Shown: piece after piece, positions 1-8,812 of the stretch
Numbering within the stretch: position 1 is the first letter of the stretch
How the letters are laid out: every line of letters starts with the position of its first letter
Assembly (NCBI GenBank): GCA_964612555.1
Contig: CAZTBW010000011.1
Span: 1-64,000, forward strand
Length of the DNA stretch: 64,000 nt
From: DAOLCO01 sp964612555
Lineage (GTDB): Bacteria > Bdellovibrionota_C > UBA2361 > SZUA-149 > DAOLCO01
Reading direction: 5' to 3'
Notes under the pieces: model-generated
Database searches by the model: none
What the model saw: only the letters and a program-made list of their open reading frames with translations
Told to the model about the DNA's origin: nothing
Position numbers and translations under genes: made by a program

Positions 1-370
1 GTCAAACAGGAGTTTAAAGACATTCTCGTCATTTCAACATAGCAACTCTGACACTTGCCAGGAATGCGGCACTAAAATTAATCGAGAATAAGAATCTGCG
101 TTTATCCGCGTCCATCTGCGGTTAAATCTAAGAAATTCAGTTACTTATAGAATCTCATCAAATCATCAAGTATTAACCTGAAAGGGTCGATTTTAAAAGG
201 GTAAGTGTTTGTTACGCTTACGTATTTGAAAATTACAAAACCACGGAACAGGTTTTGTACACGGAAGTAAGCAGTACAAGGATGAGTAGTAGTTTATTCG
301 CAGTCTGGTTTTTTCAAAAGGATGCGTGCGTCCAACGTCACCCGTGCGCCTTGCTTGAGGGGGTCTTCCT
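1..370. other. Flagellin upstream region
   Basis: No convincing gene is seen here. Positions 93-125 carry a phrase alternating TCTGCG, ATCCGCG and TCTGCGG that reads like a degenerate interspersed repeat. Positions 237-256 (AAAACC...GGTTTT) and 255-279 (TTGTAC...GTACAA) can form two small overlapping hairpins, probably in the flagellin mRNA leader. A purine-rich stretch near 357-365 serves as ribosome binding site for the ATG at 371. I could not identify a clear sigma-28 promoter. Confidence 0.4.
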
Positions 371-2413
371 ATGAGTAGACTTTCCTTAACTACCAACATA
401 GCCTCTCTTACCGCTCAGAGAAACCTTACTCAGACGAGTAAGAATCTTGAAACTTCTTTTAGTAGACTTTCAAGCGGGATGAGAATCAATCGTGCATCGG
501 ATGATGCAGCGGGTCTTTCTGTTTCTTCTCTGCTTAATGCAGACAGAGCAGTACTTTCTCAGGGAATACGTAACCTGAACGATGGTATCAGTTATCTAAA
601 CATTGCCGAGAGTGCGATTGGGGAGATGAGTAATATTATGTTTCGTATTCAGGAGATTGCGGAGCAGAGTGCTAATGGGACTTTGAGTAGTGCTCAGAGA
701 AAACCGCTTCAAGATGAGGTTACGGCTTTACAGAATGAGTATAACAGGATTCTTCATAGTACGAAGTTTAATGACATGAAGTTGTTAACGGGTGCTAATA
801 CGCTAGTGAATTTACAAGGTGGTTATGGGGAAGCTGGGGGATTAGCGGTTCAGGTTGGAAAGGAGTTGGTGAGTGATGCTTTTGGTCTATATTCTGCCGG
901 GGAGACGGTGCGGGTAAGTACAAATAGTAGTGGAGGGCAGGCTAATGGACAAAGTTATCTCTATTCAGTGAGCGCAGATGGGCGTTTCCTCGCTTTTTTC
1001 TCAGATGCGAACAATCTCCTTCCCGGAGTTAGTGGAGGTCATATATATGTTAAAAATCTGGAAACAGGAGAATTACGTTTAGGAAGTAGTACTCAGAGTG
1101 GAGTGCCGGGAAATGAAAGTAGTTGGAGAGGTAAACTAAGTGATGACGGTCGTCATCTTGTATTTACATCAGACTCTAGCAATTTTGTTTCAGGAGTCAG
1201 CGGAGAACAAATCTATATAAAAGACCTTCAGACAGGAGAGATACGTCTGGGCAGCGGCACTCAGGATGGGGTGCATGGAAATGCTCCAAGTGCTAGTGCA
1301 AGTATAAACGCAGATGGTCGTTATATTGTGTTTGACTCAACAGCTACCAACCTGATTCCCGGAGTGACCGGGCAGCAGGTTTATCTCAAGGATTTAACTA
1401 CAGGCGAACTAAAGCTGGCAAACAGTAATCAGAGTGGAATGCAAGGGAATGGAGTTAGTGCTATTGGGAAGGTAAGTGCAGATGGTCGTTATGTTGTTTT
1501 TCACTCAGACTCCACTAATCTGGTTACTGGTGCGAGTGGATGGCAGATATATGTAAAGGATCTCCAGACGGGAGAAATAAGGGTGGCAAGTAGTAATGAG
1601 AATGAAATATCGGGTAGTAATAGTAGTTATTACGCAGACATAAGCTCAGACGGTCGTTATGTTGCGTTCAGATCATTTGCAACCAATCTGATTTCTGGTG
1701 TGAGTGGCTGGCAGATATATGTGAAAGATCTTGAGACGGGAAAAGTAAAGTTGGGCAGTGGTACTCAGGATGGGGTGCATGGGAATGGTACCAGTAGTGA
1801 TGTAGAGATAAGTGCGGATGGTCGTTATGTGGTATTTACTTCGGATTCTTCTAACCTTGCTTCAGGAGTTAGTGGGCACCAAATATATCGAAAAGATTTG
1901 TTTACAGGTGAAATAGAACTTGTAAGTAGATCAACTAATGGAGAAGTCGATGCGAGTCCCAATCCAAAAGTGGGTGTCATTTCTGCTGATGGTAGTAGAG
2001 TATTTTTTCATAGTGATTCTAACAATCTGATAGGAGGTGATACAAATGGGGTGTTAGATATTTTCATGCGTGACATGTCAAAAACCGGAGTTAATGAACT
2101 TGCAGGCATGGTTGTTTCAAACCAGGCAAGCGCACGTGTGACACTTGCTCTTTCAAAACAACGACTTGAAACCTTGAACCTAGCCCAAGCCGGAATCGGT
2201 GCCTCTACTTCCCGAATCGACACCGCCATTTCAAACCTTTCAACCATGACTCAAAACTACGCAAGCGCAGCATCTCAAATCACTGACACTGATGTTGCAG
2301 AAGAATCCGCAAAGCTCGCAGCAAGCCAGATACTCCAACAAGCCGGTGCTGCAGTACTTGCACAGGCAAACATCCAACCACAGCTAGCACTCACACTATT
2401 AAAGGATATATAA
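371..2413 (+). CDS. fliC: Flagellin with seven-repeat beta-propeller insert
   Basis: The structural subunit of the flagellar filament, 680 residues. Residues 1-165 are a typical flagellin D0/D1 N-terminus, with the motifs LSSGMRINRASDDAAGL and NDGISYLN. Residues 580-680 are a typical D1/D0 C-terminus, ending in QPQLALTLL. The variable middle is replaced by seven near-identical repeats starting with [SN][AD]DGR at residues 201, 257, 313, 369, 425, 481 and 538. The period is 56 residues, and each repeat contains a Q-[IV]-Y-x-K-D-L-x-T-G core. This resembles WD40-like/TolB (PD40) propeller blades. The strand before repeat 1 (residues 178-185) looks like the end of a blade and could close the ring with the incomplete seventh repeat. 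A seven-bladed propeller displayed on the filament surface is inferred. The ATG follows a GAGGGGGTC ribosome site. Confidence 0.93.
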   Translation: MSRLSLTTNIASLTAQRNLTQTSKNLETSFSRLSSGMRINRASDDAAGLSVSSLLNADRAVLSQGIRNLNDGISYLNIAESAIGEMSNIMFRIQEIAEQSANGTLSSAQRKPLQDEVTALQNEYNRILHSTKFNDMKLLTGANTLVNLQGGYGEAGGLAVQVGKELVSDAFGLYSAGETVRVSTNSSGGQANGQSYLYSVSADGRFLAFFSDANNLLPGVSGGHIYVKNLETGELRLGSSTQSGVPGNESSWRGKLSDDGRHLVFTSDSSNFVSGVSGEQIYIKDLQTGEIRLGSGTQDGVHGNAPSASASINADGRYIVFDSTATNLIPGVTGQQVYLKDLTTGELKLANSNQSGMQGNGVSAIGKVSADGRYVVFHSDSTNLVTGASGWQIYVKDLQTGEIRVASSNENEISGSNSSYYADISSDGRYVAFRSFATNLISGVSGWQIYVKDLETGKVKLGSGTQDGVHGNGTSSDVEISADGRYVVFTSDSSNLASGVSGHQIYRKDLFTGEIELVSRSTNGEVDASPNPKVGVISADGSRVFFHSDSNNLIGGDTNGVLDIFMRDMSKTGVNELAGMVVSNQASARVTLALSKQRLETLNLAQAGIGASTSRIDTAISNLSTMTQNYASAASQITDTDVAEESAKLAASQILQQAGAAVLAQANIQPQLALTLLKDI

Positions 2414-2547
2414 TCAGCCACAACTGATTTTTAGACTATTGCAAACATCGGGAAGACAGACCCCACGAAGCACTCCCCTCTTAAATGCACGGGGCGTAGT
2501 GGTACACTCAAATAAGACAGTGGTACACTCAAATAAAAACTGAAGTC

Positions 2548-2632
2548 TAAAGAAGGAAGCTTGGCGAGTTTTTTTCGCCGACAGCGGCGACAGTCCGATG
2601 CAAGAAAAAAACTCGCCAAGCTTCCTTCTTTA
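2548..2632. repeat. 28-bp perfect inverted repeat, 29-nt loop
   Basis: The left arm 2548-2575 and right arm 2605-2632 are exact reverse complements over 28 bp. It sits between the convergent flagellin and rpsP genes, so it may act as a bidirectional terminator. Just upstream, the phrase AGTGGTACACTCAAATAA occurs twice (about 2498-2537). The loop differs from the shared core of the repeats at 25175, 40161 and 58848. Confidence 0.85.
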
Positions 2633-2645
2633 GGCTTTCCACCCC

Positions 2646-2966
2646 CTAAGCTTTTTCTCGTTTTTTTCGAGCGGCTCTTTTTGCCTGAATCTTTTTTGTG
2701 CGCTCGGATAAAACTCCGGATACATATCCCGGAATCTCTTTTTCAACGATTTGATATGCAGTGTCGGTAAGCTGAGCACCTACTCCTACCCAGTGCTTTA
2801 CCCGATCATGCTTAAGCTCAACCTTTGGAGGATTTAATACCGGATTAACAGTACCAAGCACTTCAATAAATCGTCCATCCCGACTTGCATCCTTATCAGC
2901 AGCAACAATTCTGTAAAAAGGAAGTTTTTTTCTACCAAGTCTTGCAAGTCTAATATGTACTGACAT
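2646..2966 (-). CDS. rpsP: 30S ribosomal protein S16
   Basis: A 106-residue small-subunit ribosomal protein with the standard S16 opening MSVHIRLARLGRKKLPFYRI and the later motif EVLGTVNPV. It has a lysine/arginine-rich tail (residues 90-106). It lies 129 bp downstream of ffh on the same strand; the ffh-rpsP pairing is common in bacteria and suggests cotranscription. Its end lies close to the 28-bp inverted repeat. Length and sequence are normal for the family. Confidence 0.97.
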   Translation of the reverse strand: MSVHIRLARLGRKKLPFYRIVAADKDASRDGRFIEVLGTVNPVLNPPKVELKHDRVKHWVGVGAQLTDTAYQIVEKEIPGYVSGVLSERTKKIQAKRAARKKREKA

Positions 2967-3095
2967 AAAAATTTATCTAATAATTATAATTACTAAGGCA
3001 CAAAAATCAATTATTTCCGAATATATAAAAATTCAGAGGAGTCAGGATATACACTCTGATAAAGAAAAACTCAAGCCCACGCAGGGTTCAGGAAC

Positions 3096-4475
3096 CTACT
3101 GCGGAAACTTTCCTCCCCGCATAAGATTACTAAAATTAGCCATATTACCCATCTGACCCATTCCACGTAGCGCATTTGGTCCCATTTTGCTCACGTTTTT
3201 CATCATTTTCTTCATGGTTCCAAATTGAGTCAGGAGCTTATTTACGTCTTCTACAGAAGTTCCACTTCCCTGAGCAATTCTCTTCTTTCTGCTCCCGTTA
3301 ATAATGGTGTGCTCTGCCCTCTCCTCTCTGGTCATTGAAAGGATAATTGCCTCCACCCGGGACATTTCTTTTTCTGCCACCCCGCCATCAAGCTGCTCAC
3401 TTATTTTGGAAGCACCCGGAATCATCTTCATCAGGGAACTGATTGACCCCATTTTTTTTATCATTTGAAGTTGAGAATAAAAATCTTCAAGAGAGAACTG
3501 ATCTTTCTTGAATTTCTTCTGAAGTTTTTTCGCTTCCTCTTCTGAAACCTGTTTGGATGCTTTCTCTATCAGCGAAAGTACATCTCCCATTCCAAGAATA
3601 CGTGAAGCCATCCTGTCCGGCTGAAACATTTCAAGCGCATCAGCTTTCTCACCCATACCAACAAACTTGATCGGCTTTCCTGTAATTGCCCGCATCGAAA
3701 GCGCAGCACCACCTCTTGAGTCCCCATCAAGCTTGGTCAAAATAAGACCATCCAGCTCAAGCGCTTCATCAAACGCCTTTGCTACCTTTACCGCCTCCTG
3801 ACCTGTCATGGAATCGGCTACTAAAAGTACCTCATGAGGTTCAACCGCTTCAACTATATCAATCAACTCATCCATAAGCGTGGTATCAATCTGAAGCCGC
3901 CCGGCAGTATCAATCAAGAGCGTATCATACCCTGCCTGCTCTGCATGCTGTCGTGCACGAACCGCAATATCCTTTGGAGATTCACTCGTTGATGAAGGAA
4001 ACACAGAAACATCAATCTGCCCGGCTAAGGTTGCAAGTTGTTCTATCGCAGCAGGTCGATACACATCCACAGAAACCATAAGGGGTTTTCGCTTATGATC
4101 TTCCTTAAGATATTTTGCCAGTTTCGCAGTTGAAGTAGTCTTACCAGACCCCTGTAAACCCACCATCACTATAATCACGGGAGGGCTGAAACGCAGATTT
4201 AAAGGTGAAGTTTCACCCAGAGTTTTTACAAGCTCATCATGCACAAACTTTATAACCATCTGCCCGGGATTAAGGCTCTTCATCACCTTCATCCCCAATG
4301 CCTCCTGGCGTATATTAGAGCAGAAACTTTTTACCACCTGTAATGACACATCAGCCTCAAGAAGGGCTATCTTGATTTCTTCAAGCGCAGCATCAATATC
4401 ACTCTCAGTTAAAACACCTCTTGAGCGCAGAGATTTAAAGATATTTTCAAACTTGTCTGTTAAGGCACCGAACAT
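3096..4475 (-). CDS. ffh: Signal recognition particle protein Ffh
   Basis: The GTPase that binds signal sequences and 4.5S RNA and delivers ribosomes to the membrane receptor FtsY. It has 459 residues: an N-terminal four-helix domain (1-90), a G domain with P-loop GLQGSGKTTSTAKLAK near residue 108, then DTAGR and TKLDGD, and a methionine-rich M domain (about 300-459). The ATG is preceded by AGAGGAAAC. It is followed by rpsP on the same strand. No anomalies seen. Confidence 0.97.
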   Translation of the reverse strand: MFGALTDKFENIFKSLRSRGVLTESDIDAALEEIKIALLEADVSLQVVKSFCSNIRQEALGMKVMKSLNPGQMVIKFVHDELVKTLGETSPLNLRFSPPVIIVMVGLQGSGKTTSTAKLAKYLKEDHKRKPLMVSVDVYRPAAIEQLATLAGQIDVSVFPSSTSESPKDIAVRARQHAEQAGYDTLLIDTAGRLQIDTTLMDELIDIVEAVEPHEVLLVADSMTGQEAVKVAKAFDEALELDGLILTKLDGDSRGGAALSMRAITGKPIKFVGMGEKADALEMFQPDRMASRILGMGDVLSLIEKASKQVSEEEAKKLQKKFKKDQFSLEDFYSQLQMIKKMGSISSLMKMIPGASKISEQLDGGVAEKEMSRVEAIILSMTREERAEHTIINGSRKKRIAQGSGTSVEDVNKLLTQFGTMKKMMKNVSKMGPNALRGMGQMGNMANFSNLMRGGKFPQ

Positions 4476-4618
4476 GTTTCCTCTTTTCCACCTTCGCCCC
4501 CCCGTAGCACCCTTCCTGGGGCGCAGGGGGGTGCTTCGGAGGATAGTACTACACTATTTTATTAGTAAATTAATTTGACGTGATACTAGACTAGGAGAGG
4601 AGAGAAAAATAGGCAACA

Positions 4619-4993
4619 CTATCTCGAATTTTTTATTGCCATGATCATGGAACTTTCAACATCATTTACAGAAAAAGGATAACTTAAAAAACCATTTGCC
4701 CCGATCTGATGCCCTTCAAGAAGCACTTCCTTACTTAAATTTGGACTAAATAAAATGATGGGGACACTCTTGAAAGAAGAGCTTTTGAGCTCCTTGATCA
4801 GCTCCAAACCGTTTATTCCCCCAATCTCATGACAGAGAAACATCATATCAAATTTTTTCTTTCTGGCACTGCTCATGGTAGACTTTCCATCTGAGGCAGT
4901 TTCAATGTTGGCAGATTTATGACCCAGACTTGTGAGTATAGTTCTAAGCTGACGTTGTCTGTTAGGGTCACTCTCGGTAATTAAAATCTTCAT
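4619..4993 (-). CDS. Degenerate CheY-like receiver protein
   Basis: A stand-alone receiver domain of about 124 residues starting MKILITESD; an upstream ATG at 5044 is possible but unlikely. The fold pattern is clear (beta-1 MKILITES, then FDMMFLCHE, GLELIKEL, VPIILFSP, GANGFLSYPF). The phospho-accepting aspartate is replaced by cysteine (FLCHE where CheY has a D), and the conserved lysine of the KPF motif is tyrosine (SYPF). It therefore probably cannot be phosphorylated in the usual way and may act as a pseudo-receiver or sense a thiol. It is a single gene with no kinase nearby; the target is unknown. Confidence 0.75.
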   Translation of the reverse strand: MKILITESDPNRQRQLRTILTSLGHKSANIETASDGKSTMSSARKKKFDMMFLCHEIGGINGLELIKELKSSSFKSVPIILFSPNLSKEVLLEGHQIGANGFLSYPFSVNDVESSMIMAIKNSR

Positions 4994-5152
4994 ATCCTGG
5001 TTTGAATCGGTGTAAAAAACCAAAAATCCGTAATACGGAACCAATGGACATGAAATCGGTAAAAAAATAAAACTTCTTTAGCCAAAAACATTGTAAAAAG
5101 AAGATTGTTCAAGTAATTTCAAATAGATAAGTGTTTTAATCGGGTAAACCAC

Positions 5153-6106
5153 ATGACAACGCTACAGGCAGCAATTTCAAAAGCAAGAAAACTATCTAAA
5201 ACCTTTGGGATAGTTACCCCCGGAGGTCCCTTATCCAAAGAAAGAACTGAGCTGGGATATCAAAATATAAGGTCTCTGGGATATACGCTCCAGGCACCTC
5301 TTGAGCCTTACGCATATTATGCTGATTACACTTATGAATTTACTAACGGTTCCCGAAAAGAACGACTTACTTCCATAGAACAGGCAATAAACAACCCCGA
5401 GGTGGATGTTTTACTCGCAGCCCGGGGCGTCACGGGAAGTCTTGAGATCATTTCAGACTTTCCATTCAAGGTGCTTGGAACTCAAAAAAAATTACTTATA
5501 GGACAATCGGATGTAAGCAGTTTTCTGATTCAAACTCCTTTTCGTTCCGGTATTCCTTCAATTCACGGACCTACTCTGGGTGCGGAGTTTGCAGACTATA
5601 CAAACTCCGGCGACGCCAAAGACTCCATTGATACTTTAATAAAACTTATCAGCGACCCCGACTTCAGGCTTGATATTCCAGGACGTAGCGTAAAAAAAGG
5701 ACACTCACTTCAGGGACGATTACTTGCGGGAAATCTTACAACACTGGTAAGCCTCCTTGGGACACCATACGATGTGGATTACTCAAATTGCATTCTGTTA
5801 CTGGAAGAAGTTGGGGAAGCACCCTATAAAATCAAGCGTATGTTGTTTCAATTGTTATTAGCCGGAAAGCTTGATGCTCTTTCAGGACTGTGTTTTGGCA
5901 GGTTTGCAAAATGTGAAAGTCCTAATGGACCTGACGTTGACAGTGTCATGGATAAATTCATTTCCGACACCCTCTCACCGTTCCCCTATCCCGTCCTCAA
6001 GGAACTCCCTGTCGGGCACTGGGGTAAAAGCCTACCAATTCCAATTGGTTGTATGGCTTTGATTAAAGATGATTTATTATGTATCCTTGAAAGCCCCATT
6101 GAATAG
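5153..6106 (+). CDS. LD-carboxypeptidase (S66 family)
   Basis: A 317-residue S66 serine peptidase, the family of LdcA (recycles murein tetrapeptides) and MccF (microcin immunity). Motifs seen: GIVTPGGP at the N-terminus, nucleophile serine in GQSD near residue 121, GRLLAGNLTTLVSLLGTPY, the catalytic glutamate region LLLEEVGEAPYKI, and the histidine motif VGHWGKSLPIPIG. All parts of the Ser-Glu-His triad appear present. No signal peptide, so it is probably cytoplasmic. It is followed after 17 bp by a serine-hydrolase homologue and then folC. Confidence 0.88.
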   Translation: MTTLQAAISKARKLSKTFGIVTPGGPLSKERTELGYQNIRSLGYTLQAPLEPYAYYADYTYEFTNGSRKERLTSIEQAINNPEVDVLLAARGVTGSLEIISDFPFKVLGTQKKLLIGQSDVSSFLIQTPFRSGIPSIHGPTLGAEFADYTNSGDAKDSIDTLIKLISDPDFRLDIPGRSVKKGHSLQGRLLAGNLTTLVSLLGTPYDVDYSNCILLLEEVGEAPYKIKRMLFQLLLAGKLDALSGLCFGRFAKCESPNGPDVDSVMDKFISDTLSPFPYPVLKELPVGHWGKSLPIPIGCMALIKDDLLCILESPIE

Positions 6107-6123
6107 CAACCAAAAATATTTTT

Positions 6124-7413
6124 ATGACGCAAACCTCCTCAACAACAACCGACCATACCCGCAACCACACTACCCTTAACGATGCTACCCCCAACCATGC
6201 TCCGGCAAATGGACATACTTCAGCCAATACTCCACTGAAAGAAAAAATTGATGCCTTGATTACTCCCCTGACATGCCCTGCGGTTACTCCATCCGGTGAT
6301 GCACCGCTTCAGGAAAAATCAAAAATGATCACACCCGGCGCGGAAGTTATCCTTGCCGAGAACGGCACTGTTCTCTTTCATAAAGCGTATGGGGTTTCAT
6401 CTTTGGAAAAATCTCCCTCTGATCAAGTCCCTTTAAAACGCGGAATGATTTTTGATCTCGGCACCGCAACCCAGGTTCTTGTCACGGCACCCATTCTTAT
6501 GAAACTTGTTGAACAAAAACTGATTGACCCTCAGGTGAAAGTCTCCCGAGTCCTTCAGACTTTTGGCTCTGCAGGTAAAGAAAGCATGAAGATCATTCAC
6601 CTCCTGAATCACACTTCGGGATATACTTCCCACCTGCCACTTCATAGAACTCTGATTAAAGGAGCCCCAACCCTTAATTCCTTAATTACAAGAAGGTCCG
6701 CACTACATCTTCTTTACAAGGAAATTTATCGCAGCCGTCTGGATAATGTCCCCGGTAAGGTGCATCAACAAAGCGATATCGGATATTTACTGCTTGGTCA
6801 GATCATAGAAGTAGTTTCCGGAAGTCCTCTTAACAAACTGTTCTCACAGTTTATGGCACGTCCTTTCAAGTTAGAGAGCACGGGTTTTATCGATCTTGAA
6901 CAAATCAGGAGAAAGACAATCAGTGTTTCAGAAGAGTTGATCATTCCAACTACTCAGTGCTCCTGGCGTAAAAAACGACTGCATGGCGAAGTACTGGATG
7001 AAGTGGCATGGGCACTTGGCGGGATTGCTTCTCATAACGGACTATTCGGCTCCTCTCAGGATCTGATCACTTATCTTTCAATACTGAATGACTCCATACG
7101 TGCCAGTGAAAAATGTGGTAGGGGAAAATTCTTTTCAAGCCCTATCTCCCAAATGTTTACGGGATGTCATCTCCTGAACCCCGATACCTCAAAAGACAGT
7201 GAGCTTTCATATCCCTTCGGCTGGGAGCATTACAAACTCTCTGACACCAAAACGGTAATCGGCTTCTGGAGCTCAAGTGGTGTTGGATTATGGCTTGACC
7301 CTTACAGCGGCAGATCACTCGTGTTTCTTTCAAATGCGGTACAAATCTCAAGAGACCTCAGGAAAACAAAGGAGCTTGCACTACAAGTGCTTGCCGAATG
7401 CATCCCTCACTAA
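6124..7413 (+). CDS. Beta-lactamase-family protein lacking catalytic residues
   Basis: A 429-residue homologue of class C beta-lactamase/penicillin-binding serine hydrolases. The fold is recognisable from FDLGTATQVLVT (family: S-x-x-K), LLNHTSGY, DIGYLLLGQIIE (family: Y-x-N before GY) and GLWLDPYSGRSLVFLSN. The SxxK motif reads TATQ, the tyrosine motif reads QSD, and the HxG-type motif near the C-terminus reads WSSSG. The active-site serine, lysine and tyrosine therefore look lost, and hydrolase activity is doubtful. Residues 1-60 are a Thr/Asn/Pro-rich linker without a signal peptide. It forms a tight run with the carboxypeptidase and folC. It may be a non-catalytic binding protein. Confidence 0.75.
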   Translation: MTQTSSTTTDHTRNHTTLNDATPNHAPANGHTSANTPLKEKIDALITPLTCPAVTPSGDAPLQEKSKMITPGAEVILAENGTVLFHKAYGVSSLEKSPSDQVPLKRGMIFDLGTATQVLVTAPILMKLVEQKLIDPQVKVSRVLQTFGSAGKESMKIIHLLNHTSGYTSHLPLHRTLIKGAPTLNSLITRRSALHLLYKEIYRSRLDNVPGKVHQQSDIGYLLLGQIIEVVSGSPLNKLFSQFMARPFKLESTGFIDLEQIRRKTISVSEELIIPTTQCSWRKKRLHGEVLDEVAWALGGIASHNGLFGSSQDLITYLSILNDSIRASEKCGRGKFFSSPISQMFTGCHLLNPDTSKDSELSYPFGWEHYKLSDTKTVIGFWSSSGVGLWLDPYSGRSLVFLSNAVQISRDLRKTKELALQVLAECIPH

Positions 7414-7422
7414 AGCACCAGC

Positions 7423-8679
7423 ATGCATCCACTCTATAACAAGGAATATCCCGGGCTGGACTGGTTGAATTCACTCCCCCCCTGGGATGGTAAAAATTTC
7501 TCTCCACTTGAAGAACCAAAACTGATTCTTGATACACTTTCAAACCCTCAGGATGCCTATCCCTGTATCCATATTGCCGGCACAAACGGAAAGGGAAGTG
7601 TCGCGCATTATTTATCTTCCATTCTGCAACATGAACACCCTGAAAAAAAAATCGGCTTGATGACATCTCCCCACATTTTACTAGTTGAAGAACGTGCCAG
7701 AATAAACTCCAAACCCGTTAAAAGTGAAGACCTTTCTCTTGCACTTGAAGAAATAAAAAGAGTTTGTGAAGAACTATCACTTAACCCAACATATTTCGTT
7801 GCGGTGACCTGTGCGATATTTCTTCTTTTCAAAAACAAAGCGGTTCATTATGCCGTGATAGAAACGGGACTTGGGGGCAGATACGATGCGACAAACCTCA
7901 TAAAAAAACCTGCACTCTCTATCATAACAAGCATTGCCATTGACCATGAAGAACAACTTGGAAATACTCTTTCTTCAATCGCCTCTAATAAAGCCGGAAT
8001 TATAAAACAAGGAACTCCGGCACTCTGTGGGAACATTCCCGAAGAAGCACTGAAAGTAATCCAATCTGTCTGTGAAAATACCGGGGTAATACTCCACACT
8101 TTAAAAGATGAAAATCTCTCACCACCATCCGCATTTACCTCTGAATTTAAAAACCTGTACGGCTATAAAAAGTCCAACGCAAAGCTGGCATATACTGCAG
8201 GACGCATTCTTAAACTAAAAACTGAAAATATCTCTAAAGGCATACACACCACAGAACTCCCGGGAAGGGCAGAGCTGATATATCATACTACCATACCAGT
8301 CCTCCTTGATGCGGCTCATAACCCGGAAGGCATTCACGCGCTACTCGAATACTTGAGAATCCTCGTCACAAGTCACAAGTTCAGCCATATCAACTACGTA
8401 TTCGGGTTTTACTCCCGAAGAAACTGGAAAGAACTGCTGGGCATACTCAAAAATGAACTTCATAAAGAACTACCTCCCTGCAATTTGTTCTGGTATTCGT
8501 TTTCAAATGAAGCCGTCCCGACAAAAGTACTTGCTTCTCACCTGGATGAAGGCAGGGGGATAGATACTTTTAATGAAATTTTCTCAAACCCAAAGATCAC
8601 TCATAAAAACTCTCTCTGTGTAATTGCAGGAAGTTTCAAAATGATCGAAGCCTTCATAGAGTACGATAGAGGCGTATAG
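7423..8679 (+). CDS. folC: Folylpolyglutamate / dihydrofolate synthase
   Basis: A Mur-ligase-family enzyme, 418 residues, that adds glutamate to folates in an ATP-dependent reaction. The N-terminus has the FolC signature (YPGLDWLN followed by a P-loop HIAGTNGKGSVAHYL), then ETGLGGRYDATN, the ATP/Mg site region ITSIAIDHEEQLG, and the C-terminal Mur motif LLDAAHNPEGIHAL. The start is 9 bp after the preceding gene, so an operon of three genes (5153-8679) is likely. No oddities. Confidence 0.93.
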   Translation: MHPLYNKEYPGLDWLNSLPPWDGKNFSPLEEPKLILDTLSNPQDAYPCIHIAGTNGKGSVAHYLSSILQHEHPEKKIGLMTSPHILLVEERARINSKPVKSEDLSLALEEIKRVCEELSLNPTYFVAVTCAIFLLFKNKAVHYAVIETGLGGRYDATNLIKKPALSIITSIAIDHEEQLGNTLSSIASNKAGIIKQGTPALCGNIPEEALKVIQSVCENTGVILHTLKDENLSPPSAFTSEFKNLYGYKKSNAKLAYTAGRILKLKTENISKGIHTTELPGRAELIYHTTIPVLLDAAHNPEGIHALLEYLRILVTSHKFSHINYVFGFYSRRNWKELLGILKNELHKELPPCNLFWYSFSNEAVPTKVLASHLDEGRGIDTFNEIFSNPKITHKNSLCVIAGSFKMIEAFIEYDRGV

Positions 8680-8812
8680 TAAAGGGGTTTTCTCCGCTAA
8701 CTTACTAACCTATTGAACTTACAAACAAAAAATAGCGCTATATATTGCTTTAGCAGTAGTGAAACCTTGTCGATTAATTATAACTAGTAAAACTGAATGC
8801 TTAGATTAGCGA

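Noticed and set aside
1..370. A c-di-GMP riboswitch before flagellin
   Set aside because: The conserved GEMM core is not present; only small hairpins are seen.
371..2413. Flagellinolysin-type protease insert
   Set aside because: No HExxH motif; the insert consists of propeller-like repeats.
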